This document shows, one piece after another, positions 11,082 through 21,229 of a DNA stretch of 64,000 bases. Made by a program: the position numbers and the translations under genes. The notes under the pieces are model-generated. The model was given only the letters and a program-made list of their open reading frames with translations. It was not told the DNA's origin and made no database searches. Numbering within the stretch: the first letter of the stretch is position 1; each line of letters starts with the position of its first letter. Source of the DNA: Allacma fusca (lineage: Eukaryota; Arthropoda; Collembola; Symphypleona; Sminthuridae); NCBI GenBank assembly GCA_947179485.1, contig OX359246.1, forward strand, positions 33,542,001 to 33,606,000. Reading direction: 5' to 3'.

Positions 11082-11498
11082 TAGTGCTGTCCAGTCTTGA
11101 AGTTTATCAGTCTCAGTTTTTTAAAGTCTTTTACTTACAGTCAGTATTACTTACAGTCAGTCTTTATGCTAAGCATATCAGTCCAACTCAGTCTCAGTCC
11201 CAAGGAAAGTCTTGGTTCAAACTCCCACTCAGTCCCCAAGGATACAAAATGGCGCTAATTTCCATCCTTGGGCTTTAATAATGGCGCGAAAATTTAAAAT
11301 TGCTTAATATTGTATACGCGCGTTGTATACATGAGTCCTTTTATCAGTCTCAGTCAGTCTTTTTACAAAATGTAACAGTTTCACTCAGTCTCAGTCTCAA
11401 AAAACGCCTTCTTTTAAAGTCAGTCTCAGTCTTTTAAGAGTCAGTCTTTTCGATTTGCCACTCAGTCTCAAACTCTCACTCAAGACTGGACAACACTA
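11082..11498. mobile_element. hAT-like non-autonomous element with CAGTCT array
   Basis: TIRs are TAGTGCTGTCCAGTCTTGA at the left and, reverse complemented, TAGTGTTGTCCAGTCTTGAG at the right. An exact 8-bp duplication ATGTCCAT flanks the element (11074-11081 and 11499-11506). TAGTG termini and 8-bp duplications are hAT hallmarks. The inside is an array of TCAGTCTCAGTC units that extend the TIR motif. Length 417 bp with no transposase, so a MITE moved in trans. Confidence 0.85.
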
Positions 11499-11506
11499 AT
11501 GTCCAT

Positions 11507-11652
11507 GTAATCTATATGTATTGTATTTTCTCGTATTTGCATACGTGTTTCTATATATTGTTGTAGTCTATGTGTAATTTCGTTACTTGGATTATACTTG
11601 CAAAATTCTGTCGTTCAATTTCGAATCATGGTCAAGTCACAGTCAAGTCACG
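11507..11652. promoter_or_regulatory. Possible promoter region of the small membrane protein gene
   Basis: Sequence immediately before the first candidate start exon, with repeated GTCAAGTCACAGTCAAGTCA at 11632-11650. Inferred only from position. Confidence 0.25.
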
Positions 11653-13066
11653 ATGGCGGTCAGCTATACGTAAGTATTGGATGGGGTCTTTAAGCATTTA
11701 TTTGTGAACGCTGGGAACATATTCATATGCACTTTTCGTGTAATGGTAATACGTCTATCTATTTATAACACATTGTGATTTAAGAATTAGGACATGATCA
11801 TGAATACTTAATAAATTATGAAATATTTTCCAGTGTGTAAAATATTGACATGATAATAAAAAAACAACTTGCTGCTTTGGTACCCGAATAGTATAGTAGT
11901 AATTGTTGTACTAGTAACTATAGTAGGGATAACCTTTCACGCTAATGTTCTTCTTGTTTTGACAAATAAAGACATTAAATTTGGAACAATTAACATGTAA
12001 TTATCCATCATATGACCATCAAAAGTTTATGAAATATTATACAATTATTCTAGCAAACTGAATAGCTACTACCACACTATTCTTCTCCGCAAATAATTTA
12101 GATTCATTTGCAAACATTGGACTCGACTGCACTTATCATACCCCTTACTCTTGTCTTTTTAAAATCCACAACCGTCGACACCAGAATGAATTATTCACGG
12201 TAAGTGTTTTATCTTCAAACTTACATCATTAACTTTCATCAACAATTATATTATTTACTTACAGTGTTTTCATTTTACTATTGGCAATGATTGCGTTGGT
12301 TGTGCTTCACGCCGGGAGAGGAATCGCAAGTCCTCCAACCACTGAGGTAATAATCTTTGTTTTAAAACCAGAACTTACTATGATTATCGTTTTCAAGAGG
12401 ATATCGTTCATTCACATGTTTAATTTTGCAATTATGTAACAATTTCAACTCACACGATTGTAGAAAATAATTTGTTAAATAATTTTTGCAGTTATAAAAA
12501 GAGATAACGTTCGTTATACATTCCCCGTTTCAATTGACGGTAGAGTAGAGCTGATATGGGAGTTATTCATAGAGGGTTAGGCATAAAAAAATATATAATC
12601 CCAAGGGTAAGGCTATGCTTTTCATATCAGTGATCGAGAAGTCATATAAATGTATATTGTGTTGTTTTTATGTAATCAATACAAATTTGTAATAATGTTA
12701 GTCCAGGAAGCTTTGTTGATTTTTTCGGTGAATTTGAACTTACATTATTGAATAGGTGATCTCAGGATAGTAAATTGCATTTTAAACATGCTGGGAGTAT
12801 TTTATACATTCAAGTAGTATGGTGCTATTAAAATTTTGACGTGCTAAGAATCGGGGAGGTTCTGTGTTACAATAAATGACATGCTATAAAAAATACAGGA
12901 ATGTTTCTTTGTATTGTTTTTACGGAGTAGCCATATTGTCATCCAGTTGGTGGTCCTTGCAGTGGCAGCAGTTGGTGCTGTGGCAATATACGTTGCTGTA
13001 TACCTATTTACGCCTGTTGCTGACGATTTCCCGAAAGAATACAAATGGCCTAAAACCTTTTACTAA
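11653..13066 (+). CDS. Small spliced two-helix membrane or secreted protein (71-72 aa)
   Basis: Model: first exon 12186-12199 (ATGAATTATTCACG|gtaagt) or alternatively 11653-11669 (ATGGCGGTCAGCTATAC|gtaagt); exon 2 12265-12346 after ttatttacttacag and before gtaata; exon 3 12947-13066 ending TAA. Both first exons end in phase 2 and both fit exon 2; exon 2 to 3 is phase 0. Product starts MNYSR or MAVSY, then a hydrophobic helix VFILLLAMIALVVLHAG like a signal peptide or anchor, a short linker RGIASPPTTE, a second helix LVVLAVAAVGAVAIYVAVYL, and a polar tail FTPVADDFPKEYKWPKTFY. It would sit in the secretory pathway as a hairpin membrane protein, or be cut after the first helix. No family is recognised; the second part recalls the signal anchor of AADAC-like hydrolases but no hydrolase follows. 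Exon 3 linkage is the weakest step. Confidence 0.5.
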
Positions 13067-13377
13067 CGACCCATTTTCAAAATTTGTAAATTGCCTCCTC
13101 TACATTCAGTCAAATATTTTACGCAGTCACTGCTTTAGATGTGGATTAAGGCCATGACAAACGGTATCTCTGGAAGCTGATAGTTTCACAGTTCAGATGA
13201 AACTCTGTTTTCAAACTAAGAGATGCACTTACACCCTTCTTTCAGAAATTTAATCAACTCAATTAAAGAGTGTCTGCGAAAATAATTGTATCCTTCTATA
13301 TAATAAATGTATCGTCACCAGACGGTAATTTGAACTTCTAAGTAAAATAAAAATTCTTATTGAATATATAGGTCTTG
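13067..13377. other. Probable 3' UTR of the small membrane protein gene
   Basis: Contains AATAAA at about 13301 and 13346, either of which could be the polyadenylation signal. Otherwise nothing. Confidence 0.35.
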
Positions 13378-13385
13378 TTTTGATT

Positions 13386-15094
13386 CAGTGCTCGGACTGG
13401 GTACGGGTAATACTCGGGTAAATGGGTACGGGTACAGGTATGGGTACTACCCGGGTACAGAAGTTGCGTACTCGCAAGTACGCGGGTACTACCCGGGTAC
13501 TCTTGATTTTAGACAATAAAGTGGGTACAGGTACGGGTACGGGTATGGGTACTCACTCAGTGGCAATCGGGTAGTACCCAATGGGTACGGGTATCACTAT
13601 GTAAAATTCCTGTACCCGTGGTTGATGTACCCGAGTATTTTTGGGTACTTCAAAGATTCCATAATGGGATGGATTACTATGGCTAACAATAAAACCTACC
13701 AACCGTGGAGTTGCTTATTTCGTAGTATACAGATACTTGCGTTAGTGACAGAGCCAAGTGGCTTCGTCTCATTTATGATTACGTGGTAGTTGCAATCTAA
13801 CGCTTCTAATAATTCATCCAAGGAATCTAATAAAGAAATAGAGTCAGTGAAATCATCTGTTTATCGACTTAAATAGTGAAGCTCATCAACGAAGAATTTC
13901 AAGAGGGAGGTTCTTGGGATTCAATTTAATTAGCTTCATTGGGAGCGTAACATTACAATTATTTGAAGACGTATTACGAGATAAGATCGGAATAAATATA
14001 CATTTATTAGCAGATACATTTCTTAACGTTACAAGTACCCAGGGTTCCGCATTTGAAAACGCCAAGGCATTTTATGCAGGCAATTTGAGCATTTTCAATT
14101 CTGGGTATTTATGACATTTTTAGTATTTATTGAGGTGAATATTTATAACATTTTAGAATGAAAAATATCATTCCTTGCACGCAATATTTATATTTCAGTC
14201 CCTTTGATCAATCTTGATAATTTTGATGTTAAAAGAAGTTGACAAACATCTGAACTTGGCGTTCAAAACTTCCATGGGGTTGCATTTTAGTCCTATTTTG
14301 CCTGCATCTTTCGAAAATCTCCGTCTCGGGCTTCATAAATGTGAGAGACAGTTAATGTTTGTTTTATAAAGCTGTAATATAAATTGAATATTCAATATTG
14401 CCTCCCACATTTATTTCCTGAAACCGCAATATTTGACTTGGAAAAATTATGATCAACTCAATTTTTTCGTATAACATTTTCTATACACAGAGGTCGATTA
14501 ACCGGAAAAAATTTTTTCTTGTTCTCCATGTTAAAAAGCAAGTTATGGAGAGTTTAGTATTAAAGAATCCGTCCCAATTCCAATAAGCGAGAACACATTT
14601 CATTTCATTCAGCAAGTTATTATTTAGGGGTAGTAGGATTTGAATTTCGTCAAAGTTTATTAAAAAAACCACAAAATGCCTTAAATAATTTTTTCAAAAA
14701 ATTCAAATAGGAAGTCTTTAACGCCTAGGGAAAATTCCCAAAACCCCGGACACTTTTAATGGAGGTCAAAAAATTGACAAATTAAAAATTTTCAGCTGGG
14801 CAGGCTAATGTTGTCGGGGATTTTAAATCGGCCAAACTTCCAGTACCCGAGTAATACCCGGGTACACACAATATATACTCGGGTATGGGTACAGGTTTTG
14901 GGTACATTACGGGTACGGGTAAATTGTGGGTACAGGTACTACATTCTTTTTTCAGGTACGGGTACGGGTACTGAAATAATTTACCCGGGTACTCGGGTAT
15001 GGGTACGGGTATAGGTACAGCATTTTGTAGTACCCGATATTCGGGTACGGGTATGGGTACGGGTACACGGTTTCTGTACCCAGTCCGAGCACTG
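13386..15094. mobile_element. GGGTAC-array hAT-like element, copy 1
   Basis: TIR CAGTGCTCGGACTGGGTAC at the left is matched by GTACCCAGTCCGAGCACTG at the right, perfect over 19 bp. An exact 8-bp duplication TTTTGATT flanks it (13378-13385, 15095-15102). About 180 bp at the left and 250 bp at the right are arrays of GGGTAC/GGGTACG units. The middle is shared with copy 3 (37890-39602, inverted), including a 66-codon frame at 13914-14114. No complete transposase, so presumably mobilised in trans. Confidence 0.92.
13914..14114 (+). pseudogene. Unidentified 66-codon frame shared by two hAT-like copies
   Basis: Starts MGFNLISFIGSVTLQLFEDV and ends AFYAGNLSIFNSGYL. The inverted copy at 38868-39068 keeps the same frame and length with only about four residue changes. 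A second piece upstream (ITW-ending frame, 13670-13788 here; 39200-39382 in copy 3) is separated by stops. It may be a leftover of the original transposase or of a captured gene; I recognise no domain. Young age of the copies could by itself explain the similarity. Confidence 0.3.
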
Positions 15095-15102
15095 TTTTGA
15101 TT

Positions 15103-15669
15103 ATTAAATTAAGTCTTCTGAATATTTTAAATTACGCTATATTGCAAATCAGTCGAGCCCGTTGTTCAAAGAACATTTCATCTAACCATTTTGAATTGAC
15201 AAATAACGTAGCACTGTCATGAGGTTTTACTTGTAACTGTCAATCGTACATCATTTGATAAAGCATTAATAATTTTGATCATTTTTTAAAATTGCACGGT
15301 CATCAACGATGTTGTTTCCTTTTTTGGCCCATATACCAGCATTGAGGAAAACCTTGAAAGCCCCAGAAAAAAGTTATACATTTGTTTTATGAAAATGAGA
15401 AAGTTATGTCACTAGACAGTAAAAGGTATACATGCTTTGATTCGAAATAATTTATTTATTTTAAGTTTCGTAACTATACTTGTAAATATAAGTTTCGCTA
15501 CTCGCCGAAGCTCATCCAATCTCTAGCACAAATAAAGCTTAAATTGCAGCTAAGGCATGCTCCTTTAGAGAGAGAAGCTAGCGTTGAAGTGGCATATGTA
15601 CACATGAAAAAGAGGTATTTAAAAGTCTAATACCAGTGTTGATAGCAAATAATCAAGAGAATAAAGAGT
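15103..15669. other. Intergenic, nothing recognised
   Basis: No supported feature. It could include the 3' UTR of the candidate minus-strand exon that follows. Confidence 0.35.
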
Positions 15670-15876
15670 TCATACAATTAGCATTGGAGACGCTGGGCCC
15701 TGCATGGACATTTGACAATTACTAACATGAGCATACGCAGATACCCCAATTCCAAAATCTCGTATGTTTGTCCAAGAAACTCTGCCTAAAGTAGGAAACA
15801 TATCAAGCACTTGATTTTTATCAGGCGGAGATGAGTCAACTGACTCAACAACAATAAAACTGACTCCGAAAGAAAT
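15670..15876 (-). CDS. Candidate terminal exon, unknown protein
   Basis: Read on the minus strand, ttacttttcttacaag is a good acceptor and the following frame stays open to a TGA at 15670: ISFGVSFIVVESVDSSPPDK, then DMFPTLGRVSWTNIRDFGIG and a tail QMSMQGPASPMLIV. The composition is protein-like, unlike the repeat-derived frames nearby, and it lies outside recognised repeats. The frame remains open to an ATG at 15939, so splicing is not required. No domain recognised and no partner exon found; the upstream exons would lie to the right. Confidence 0.35.
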   Translation of the reverse strand: MSFGVSFIVVESVDSSPPDKNQVLDMFPTLGRVSWTNIRDFGIGVSAYAHVSNCQMSMQGPASPMLIV

Positions 15877-16549
15877 TCTTGTAAGAAAAGTAATTATCCC
15901 ATTTAATAACCTTATAGAATAATACTCATACAATTTCATACATGCACTAATCGGGTAAAATTTTCAACTAAAGGGATTAAAAAATTAATTTTGTGACACC
16001 ACACACAACATGGTTATAAATGGTATTTGTTATTTACAAGGAGCCAGACCCTAACGTTGATTCTTGTACAAGTAATAATCTATGGGTTTATTAAACATGT
16101 CTCGAAAATAATAACTACGATGCTTTCATTATTCCTAACAAACAAAAACATGATTTTGAATTAAAATTGGGAAATATCAAATACTGCCCTTCAAATTCTA
16201 CTTACTTTGAATTCATCTTATTTCCAATAAGTTGCTTCAAGAAAATAAAATCCAGATTATCTTGACTGTATATGCAGAAAACGTAAGTTATAAGGGATTG
16301 CTGTTTATAAGTGACGAAATGACTCAGTCTTATGGAGATCACTTATAACGGGCTTTCACTGTATATGTATGTATCTACAAAAGTATACATGGAAACGGCT
16401 ACAAAACGAAAGCAAATTATGGTAATTTCAAAGATTTTCAAATAGCTCTTTCGCCTCTATAGCTGTAGCCTCTTTAGCGCATTATAAATAACATGTGCAC
16501 ACAAACATGCCCATAAAAGTGTAGTTGACCGATCGCAATAATTATAAGT
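15877..16549. other. Intergenic apart from the short MITE at 16275-16361
   Basis: Nothing else recognised. Confidence 0.35.
16275..16361. mobile_element. Short Tigger-like MITE remnant
   Basis: CAGAAAACGTAAGTTATAAG at the left and CTTATAACGGGCTTTCACTG at the right form short imperfect TIRs of pogo/Tigger type (CAGT...TTATAA). TATATG stands on both sides. Confidence 0.4.
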
Positions 16550-16800
16550 TGCCATTGTCTTGCCTTCTCTTCCTTTGAATGTTATTGGGATACTTACTCT
16601 GTACTGCAAATCGTTCAAAATGATAAGGATGGCTTAATCAGGACAACTCATTTAATGGCATTGTATGCCAAATCTTAAAAAATATGTCTCTTCACATTGG
16701 AAATGGATCTACAGATAGTATGGAATTTATATTACCTAGTTTTTGTGAGCAAATTTAGCTTTGCTTGTCCCCCCCCCCTTTGATTTTTAGTAATATTGTA
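16550..16800 (+). repeat. Composite repeat, module G (diverged)
   Basis: Resembles 23010-23290 and 53490-53770: TCTTCC...GAATGT...GGGATA...TACTTACTCTGTACTGCAAATCGTT and, at 16770, a CCCTTTGATTTTTAGT phrase corresponding to CTTCCTTTGATTTTTG of the other copies. An 8-10 C run sits at 16771. Confidence 0.4.
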
Positions 16801-16875
16801 TAATGTACAGGGTGGATATTAAATTTGACCCACCCAGGCTCTCCAAGATCTAATAGTGTTGTAATACAATAATTA

Positions 16876-17194
16876 TTATAGCCACAGTGACACTAAATCC
16901 AATTCAAACATAGCTGGATGAAGGATTGGGGAAAGGGGTAACCTTCAACTTCCTACCTATGATACACCTGGTCGGAACAATCCCTGGTCACCTAAACTCA
17001 TTTTAATTTGGAAGTTGTCTCCCACGTAAAATAGGCTTCATAGAGTGAGACAAACAATTCAAAGGATGTGAGCGACACACTTTATGTATTTATGCTGTAA
17101 TGGTCAACAAGATGGATTAAAAATATATAATTTAGCATTATATATCGAAACATTTTTAGACACGCTCTAAATTGCTTTTGGAGATTGAAGCAAT
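16876..17194 (+). repeat. Dispersed repeat, pair of 62077-62366
   Basis: Starts ATTATAGCCACAGTGACACT and includes CCTGGTCACCTAAACT and GGAAGTTGTCTCCCACGTAA. The copy at 62077-62366 is about 90 percent alike by eye, same strand. No coding content. Confidence 0.6.
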
Positions 17195-17239
17195 ATATTG
17201 CACATACGTCATCGTGACGCTAAGTTTGTCATTGATTAT

Positions 17240-17830
17240 AGTATAGAATAGTATTGTTTGTGTTATCACAGAATACATTCCTTATAAGAAAATCTCTGAA
17301 AGGCGCAGAAGTCTATTATCCAAAAATTATGTTACTTAGATGTGTATATGGTGTTGAAGCATTTTGTAATGTAAAACAATATATGTTCTTGTTTAGAGGG
17401 ATCCCAATTAAGTACGTGCTTTATAGAACAAAAAAATGCTTTAATAAAAATCAATGTATTGACAAATAATAATATAATAATTAAAAAATATAACTCCCAT
17501 ACCTATTGCAGTACCTTAAAAACCTTCCAACCAGTTAAATGAATAGGTATTGAGATAGCATTTCTGTAGTCCCTAAATCTGTGACAAACTGACAATGAGT
17601 TTGAATCAATAGTCAATAATAGGGAGCAAGTCTAGATATAACATTTGAGATGCATAATTGATTGCAGATTGCACGTCCATGACAATAAATTTTTCCAGCT
17701 GGACAGGTGTCTAATTTCACACACACTGCAAACGTTTCCTTGGTTTTAAACCATATTCACTATTTCGTTAGGTAATAAGATTTCAAGGATGGGAGTTATA
17801 TTGAGAACTTAGGAAAGGTCTGGAAATGAA
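17240..17830 (+). repeat. Composite repeat, end of module C and module D
   Basis: GTTATCACAGAATACATTCC and the AGAAAATCTCTGAAAGGCGC phrase correspond to 22300-22350, and AATAGGGAGCAAGTCTAGA through CAAGGATGGGAGTTA corresponds to 28540-28700 and 48500-48670. It is the most diverged copy of these modules. Confidence 0.5.
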
Positions 17831-18455
17831 TTGGGGTTGAGCAGCTTCTGTAAAAGTAAAAGTAGTTGTCACGGAGAAGTCGTACATTTCTTAAAATGCC
17901 CACCTAATGTCACTCTTTTCGGTTTCTAGAATATAGATAGCTTTCACATGCAACCTTAATCAGATAGCGAATCACTTCAAAGATTGCTTATAAAACCTGT
18001 GTGGTAATAAACTTTACAACTCTTGCTGAAGAAGCCAGTCCAATGTACTACATTTCAAGTTGCTTAACTATCCAAAATCAGTTGATTGTGCAGTGCTATT
18101 AGTTCGTTACGTTTTGCAATTATTAGTTCATGGTTGGATCATCGGAGAATATCACAAGGGAAACATTTGGGTGTTAGATTTTTATTGAGACCTGCTGTTT
18201 CCCCAACAAATAGAATACACGTCTGTTTCAGAAACCAAGACATGCTTTCGACTTGTAATATAATCACCAAAAATAAGCATGAAATAGGGCAGAAATGGGA
18301 TTTATGAAGATTATACAGCTGATAAATTATATTTAAGGGAATATATAGCAGTTTTGTGGTCATTGCCGTAATTTATTCGGAAGTATTAGATATGCGACGT
18401 AGATTATTCATTTGCTAAAATTCAACAACATTCTCGCAGGTATTACACAACATTT
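17831..18455. other. Intergenic, nothing recognised
   Basis: Overlapping opposite-strand frames at 18086-18307 and 18139-18363 carry no recognisable motif. Confidence 0.3.
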
Positions 18456-18456
18456 A

Positions 18457-18690
18457 CACTATATACTGTGTCAAAGTCGTAATCATACTGGTAAAAAGTA
18501 TTTTGAGTAAAATACTTTATTTTAAATACATTTTCCATGCCTTTGGAAGTAAGCAAAAACAAAATACTGCTGTACTTACATACATGCATTTAAAATAGTA
18601 AGAATAAAAAACTTGCACGTGCCTACTGTTTGCACTGTCAAAATACTTTCACTTGCCTACTGTTTGAAATGTCAAAATACTTTGATAATA
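18457..18690. mobile_element. Decayed AAAATAC-type element
   Basis: Dense AAAATAC/GTATTTTG units, including AAAAGTATTTTGAGTAAAAT, matching in reverse complement the 36484-37414 family. No TIRs or target duplication found. Confidence 0.35.
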
Positions 18691-18856
18691 ATAATGTAGG
18701 CCCACAGGGGCGCATTTTATTCTTGCATTTAACCTTAGTCATCATGCCATACACAATTTTGAGAACTTGTGATGTAACAAAAGAGAAGCTTATACCGGTC
18801 CTCTTTGGTTGAAAGTTGGGTGGAAACCTTGAGAACTGGGTATCGTACGCAAGGTA

Positions 18857-19218
18857 GGCTGAATTTTACTTTCCCGGCCACAAAAATAACTACCACCAAG
18901 TCTAGGTCCGTTGGTGGTAGGTTGGTGGTAGGTTATGGTGGTAAGGAATTGGTAGGATATGGCGACAGTTTATGGTGGTAGGGTCAATTGGCAGGGTATG
19001 TTGGCAAGCTATGTTGGTAGGGTATGTTGGCAAGATATGCTGGTAAGGTATGTTGGTAGGGTATGTTGGCAAGGTATGATGGTAGGGCACGTTGGTAGGT
19101 TCTCGTGGTAGTTGGGTGGTAGGATGGTAGGTTGGTGGAAATAACATATGTATGATAGTGTTTCTTTATGAGGTGGTAGGTTGGTGGTAGGTAGTTTTGT
19201 GGTAAGTAAAACTCAGCC
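18857..19218. mobile_element. GGCTGAGTT-TIR element with GGTAGGTT array
   Basis: Left TIR GGCTGAATTTTACTTTCCCG continuing GCCACAAAAATAACTACCACC; right TIR on the other strand GGCTGAGTTTTACTTACCAC. Flanks GCAAGGTA (18849-18856) and GCAGTGTA (19219-19226) match at six of eight positions, a probable aged 8-bp duplication. The interior is an array of GGTAGGTTGGTGGTA and GGTATGTTGGCAA units. The TIR matches the large element at 55238-58912, yet the internal array differs. Non-coding; the frame at 18902-19147 (-) is an array by-product. Confidence 0.75.
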
Positions 19219-19610
19219 GCAGTGTACCGGCACTAAGTATAAGCATGGAGCTAGACGAGTGGGACAAATACCCATCAGTCCATTCCTTTCTCAGAGAGTA
19301 TAACACAAGTTTTGCTCCAGCTTTTTAGGAAATGCAGAGTAGGAGGTAATTGGGAGGGAGAGAAGATTTGGGCTAGGAAGAGATTATCGGACGCTCATTA
19401 GAATGGAATGTCTAGCGAACCATGCAGATTGGCAGCTTCTCCTAGTTTCCCTTCATCTAAAGAATGTCCACTGATAGTCCGTGTGTGCATCCGGGCCATG
19501 GTTTCAGTCTTCAGAGTGCAAGCCCCTTTTAAGTCCTGCTCCTCACCTCACATAAAGTTATAGTAGAAGACAGAAAGAGCAGTGGAAATTATTAAAGTAT
19601 CAGAGATTTA

Positions 19611-19667
19611 CTGTAATCGAAATCGACTCCAATCGCAAGACGCTCTGACAACTCAGCCACCACTGCC
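19611..19667 (-). repeat. Possible tRNA-derived SINE head
   Basis: On the minus strand GGCAGTGGTGGCTGAGTTGT followed by CAGAGCGTCTTGCG resembles the 5' half of a tRNA, with an A-box-like TGGCTGAGTTG. A degenerate B box, TTCGATT, follows about 35 bp later. A SINE body would then run leftwards (to about 19230), but its end and target duplication are not evident. Confidence 0.35.
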
Positions 19668-19669
19668 TG

Positions 19670-19745
19670 GCAATAAATATAATATATATATAAATATATA
19701 AATATTAATTATACGTATTTATATATATATTTTTATATGTATTAT
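19670..19745. repeat. AT-rich low-complexity run
   Basis: Nearly pure TATATA/AAATAT sequence, with no further content. Confidence 0.7.
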
Positions 19746-19749
19746 TGCA

Positions 19750-20165
19750 TGTACATTAATATTATTGTATAATTAGATAATTAACATTTAATATCACCTA
19801 ACACTATAAATTTGAATGCGTGTGACATTGAAATATAGCTATAGAATATTATCCATTTAATTTTTCAATTTATCATTTTTAAGTAACTGTTATATTTTAA
19901 ACACATGTAATTGTTCAGAAAATACACAGGTGTGACACAAGGGGTATTTAATAACACATTCCTCTGAATAATTGTACACAGACAGAAACTATCTACAAAA
20001 GATTTTTTTATATTGTAGCTTACATATGATGGAAGCATGCATAGGATATCTCTTTATGCTATGCAACACTGAATTGTACTGTAATAAAGTAGTAATCGAA
20101 TAAGAGTATTTTTTAAATAATCCGTTTCGTTTCTGTTCAATCATATGTCGGTGTATTTGGAAAGT
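19750..20165 (+). repeat. Composite repeat, module H
   Basis: ACATTTAATATCACCTAACA through GTTCAATCATATGTCGGTGT, matching 23290-23668, 40100-40360 and 53780-54165. The CATATGTC here is the empty version of the target site of the hAT-like insertion at 23669-24977. Confidence 0.65.
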
Positions 20166-20284
20166 TAATTAAAATATCAGTAGGTATATATATTAGTAGA
20201 TATCATATGCCTGCATATGTATGTGCATATTAGGAATTTGATGCGGAGATCCACCAATTAAGCTTAATTAATTAACTTGTAGAG

Positions 20285-20765
20285 GAAACTCTGGCGCATA
20301 ATGGAATGTCATGAGCTCCGTATATCTACTGTATGTATGTGCATATTAGGAATTTGATGCGAAGATCCAGAAATGAAGAAAGAAAAAACTAAGGGGTATT
20401 AAACTCATAAATGATGCCTGAATGAAGAGAAGACAGTAGTGGTGAGGGTGAAAGTGGCAGTTTGAGCAGTGAAAGATTTAAAACGCCAAGGAAGTAGTCC
20501 AGCCCTTACTATGTACCTATTTGTACAAATGTACACACAGTACGAACTCTCCCCTTGCAACTACAAGCATGCATCGACTCCTACTGTGGAAAACTTTTTA
20601 CGAGCAATTTCTCAGTAAGGGTAAGAATATTCGAACTCGCTCCGGTTTGTCACAATTATAATATTTCCCCCTGATGGAAACGCCCCCCTGCAGAAGCAAA
20701 ATTGGTTTACTTTTAGGGATGCTCTTAAACTGAGAGTGTACTGCTTGTGGTGCATTGATCGTTCT
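20285..20765 (+). repeat. Composite repeat, module A
   Basis: GCGCATAATGGAATGTCATG through TTAAACTGAGAGTGTACTGC. Also at 25485-25990, 43985-45950 (interrupted twice), 46160-46590, 59600-59873 and 63900-64000. Near its right end GGATGCTCTTAAACTGAGAG resembles a Tigger-like terminus. Non-coding. Confidence 0.7.
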
Positions 20766-21229
20766 ATCCTGAGTAAATTCTAAGTATTCAAAATAAGTAC
20801 ATCGTCAACTTGAATTATGTTAATTTTATATTTAATCCTAGTATTACAATGTTATTTGTAGAAAATCTACGGAAAGAAATTACTAATAGTGAAAATCTTT
20901 CTTTATAATTCTATATCGCTTTTATTAGTACATCATTGAACCAAGTTTAACATTCACATTTGAAAGGACTACCTATGCCTATATTTCAAGCAATCTCGTC
21001 ATAAGTTTCAAAATAGGATAGCTGTTACATAATAAAGATTCATAAAATTATTGAATAAAAATAATAGCAAAAACAATATTATAGAAAAATAAAAATCTAT
21101 GTAATTCACAAATGGACATTTACTTCCCTAGTTCACTGCAAAGGTAAACAGAACTTAAACTTGCTAGAAAGGTTCATCCAAGTACATTATTTGTTTCGTT
21201 TTGTAAGTGTCTGTAAAATAGAACACAAA
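20766..21229. other. Sequence replacing module B in this unit, nothing recognised
   Basis: In the other units modules A and C are separated by module B (25990-26455, 46585-47094). Here a different AT-rich stretch lies between them. Confidence 0.35.

Noticed and set aside
12876..13157. 93-codon plus-strand frame overlapping the small protein's last exon
   Set aside because: Different frame from the exon that fits the splice phase; composition rich in Ser, Trp and Cys without motif.
13386..13560. Telomere-like repeats
   Set aside because: GGGTAC is palindromic-ended and bounded by TIRs and an 8-bp duplication, so it is a transposon end rather than an internal telomere.
18902..19147. Proline/histidine-rich frame YHHTLPTYPTN on the minus strand
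   Set aside because: Translation of the GGTAGGTT array.
19245..19328. 27-codon frame starting MELDEWDKYPSVHSFL
   Set aside because: Protein-like, but it stops after 27 codons with no donor site, and overlaps the possible SINE body.
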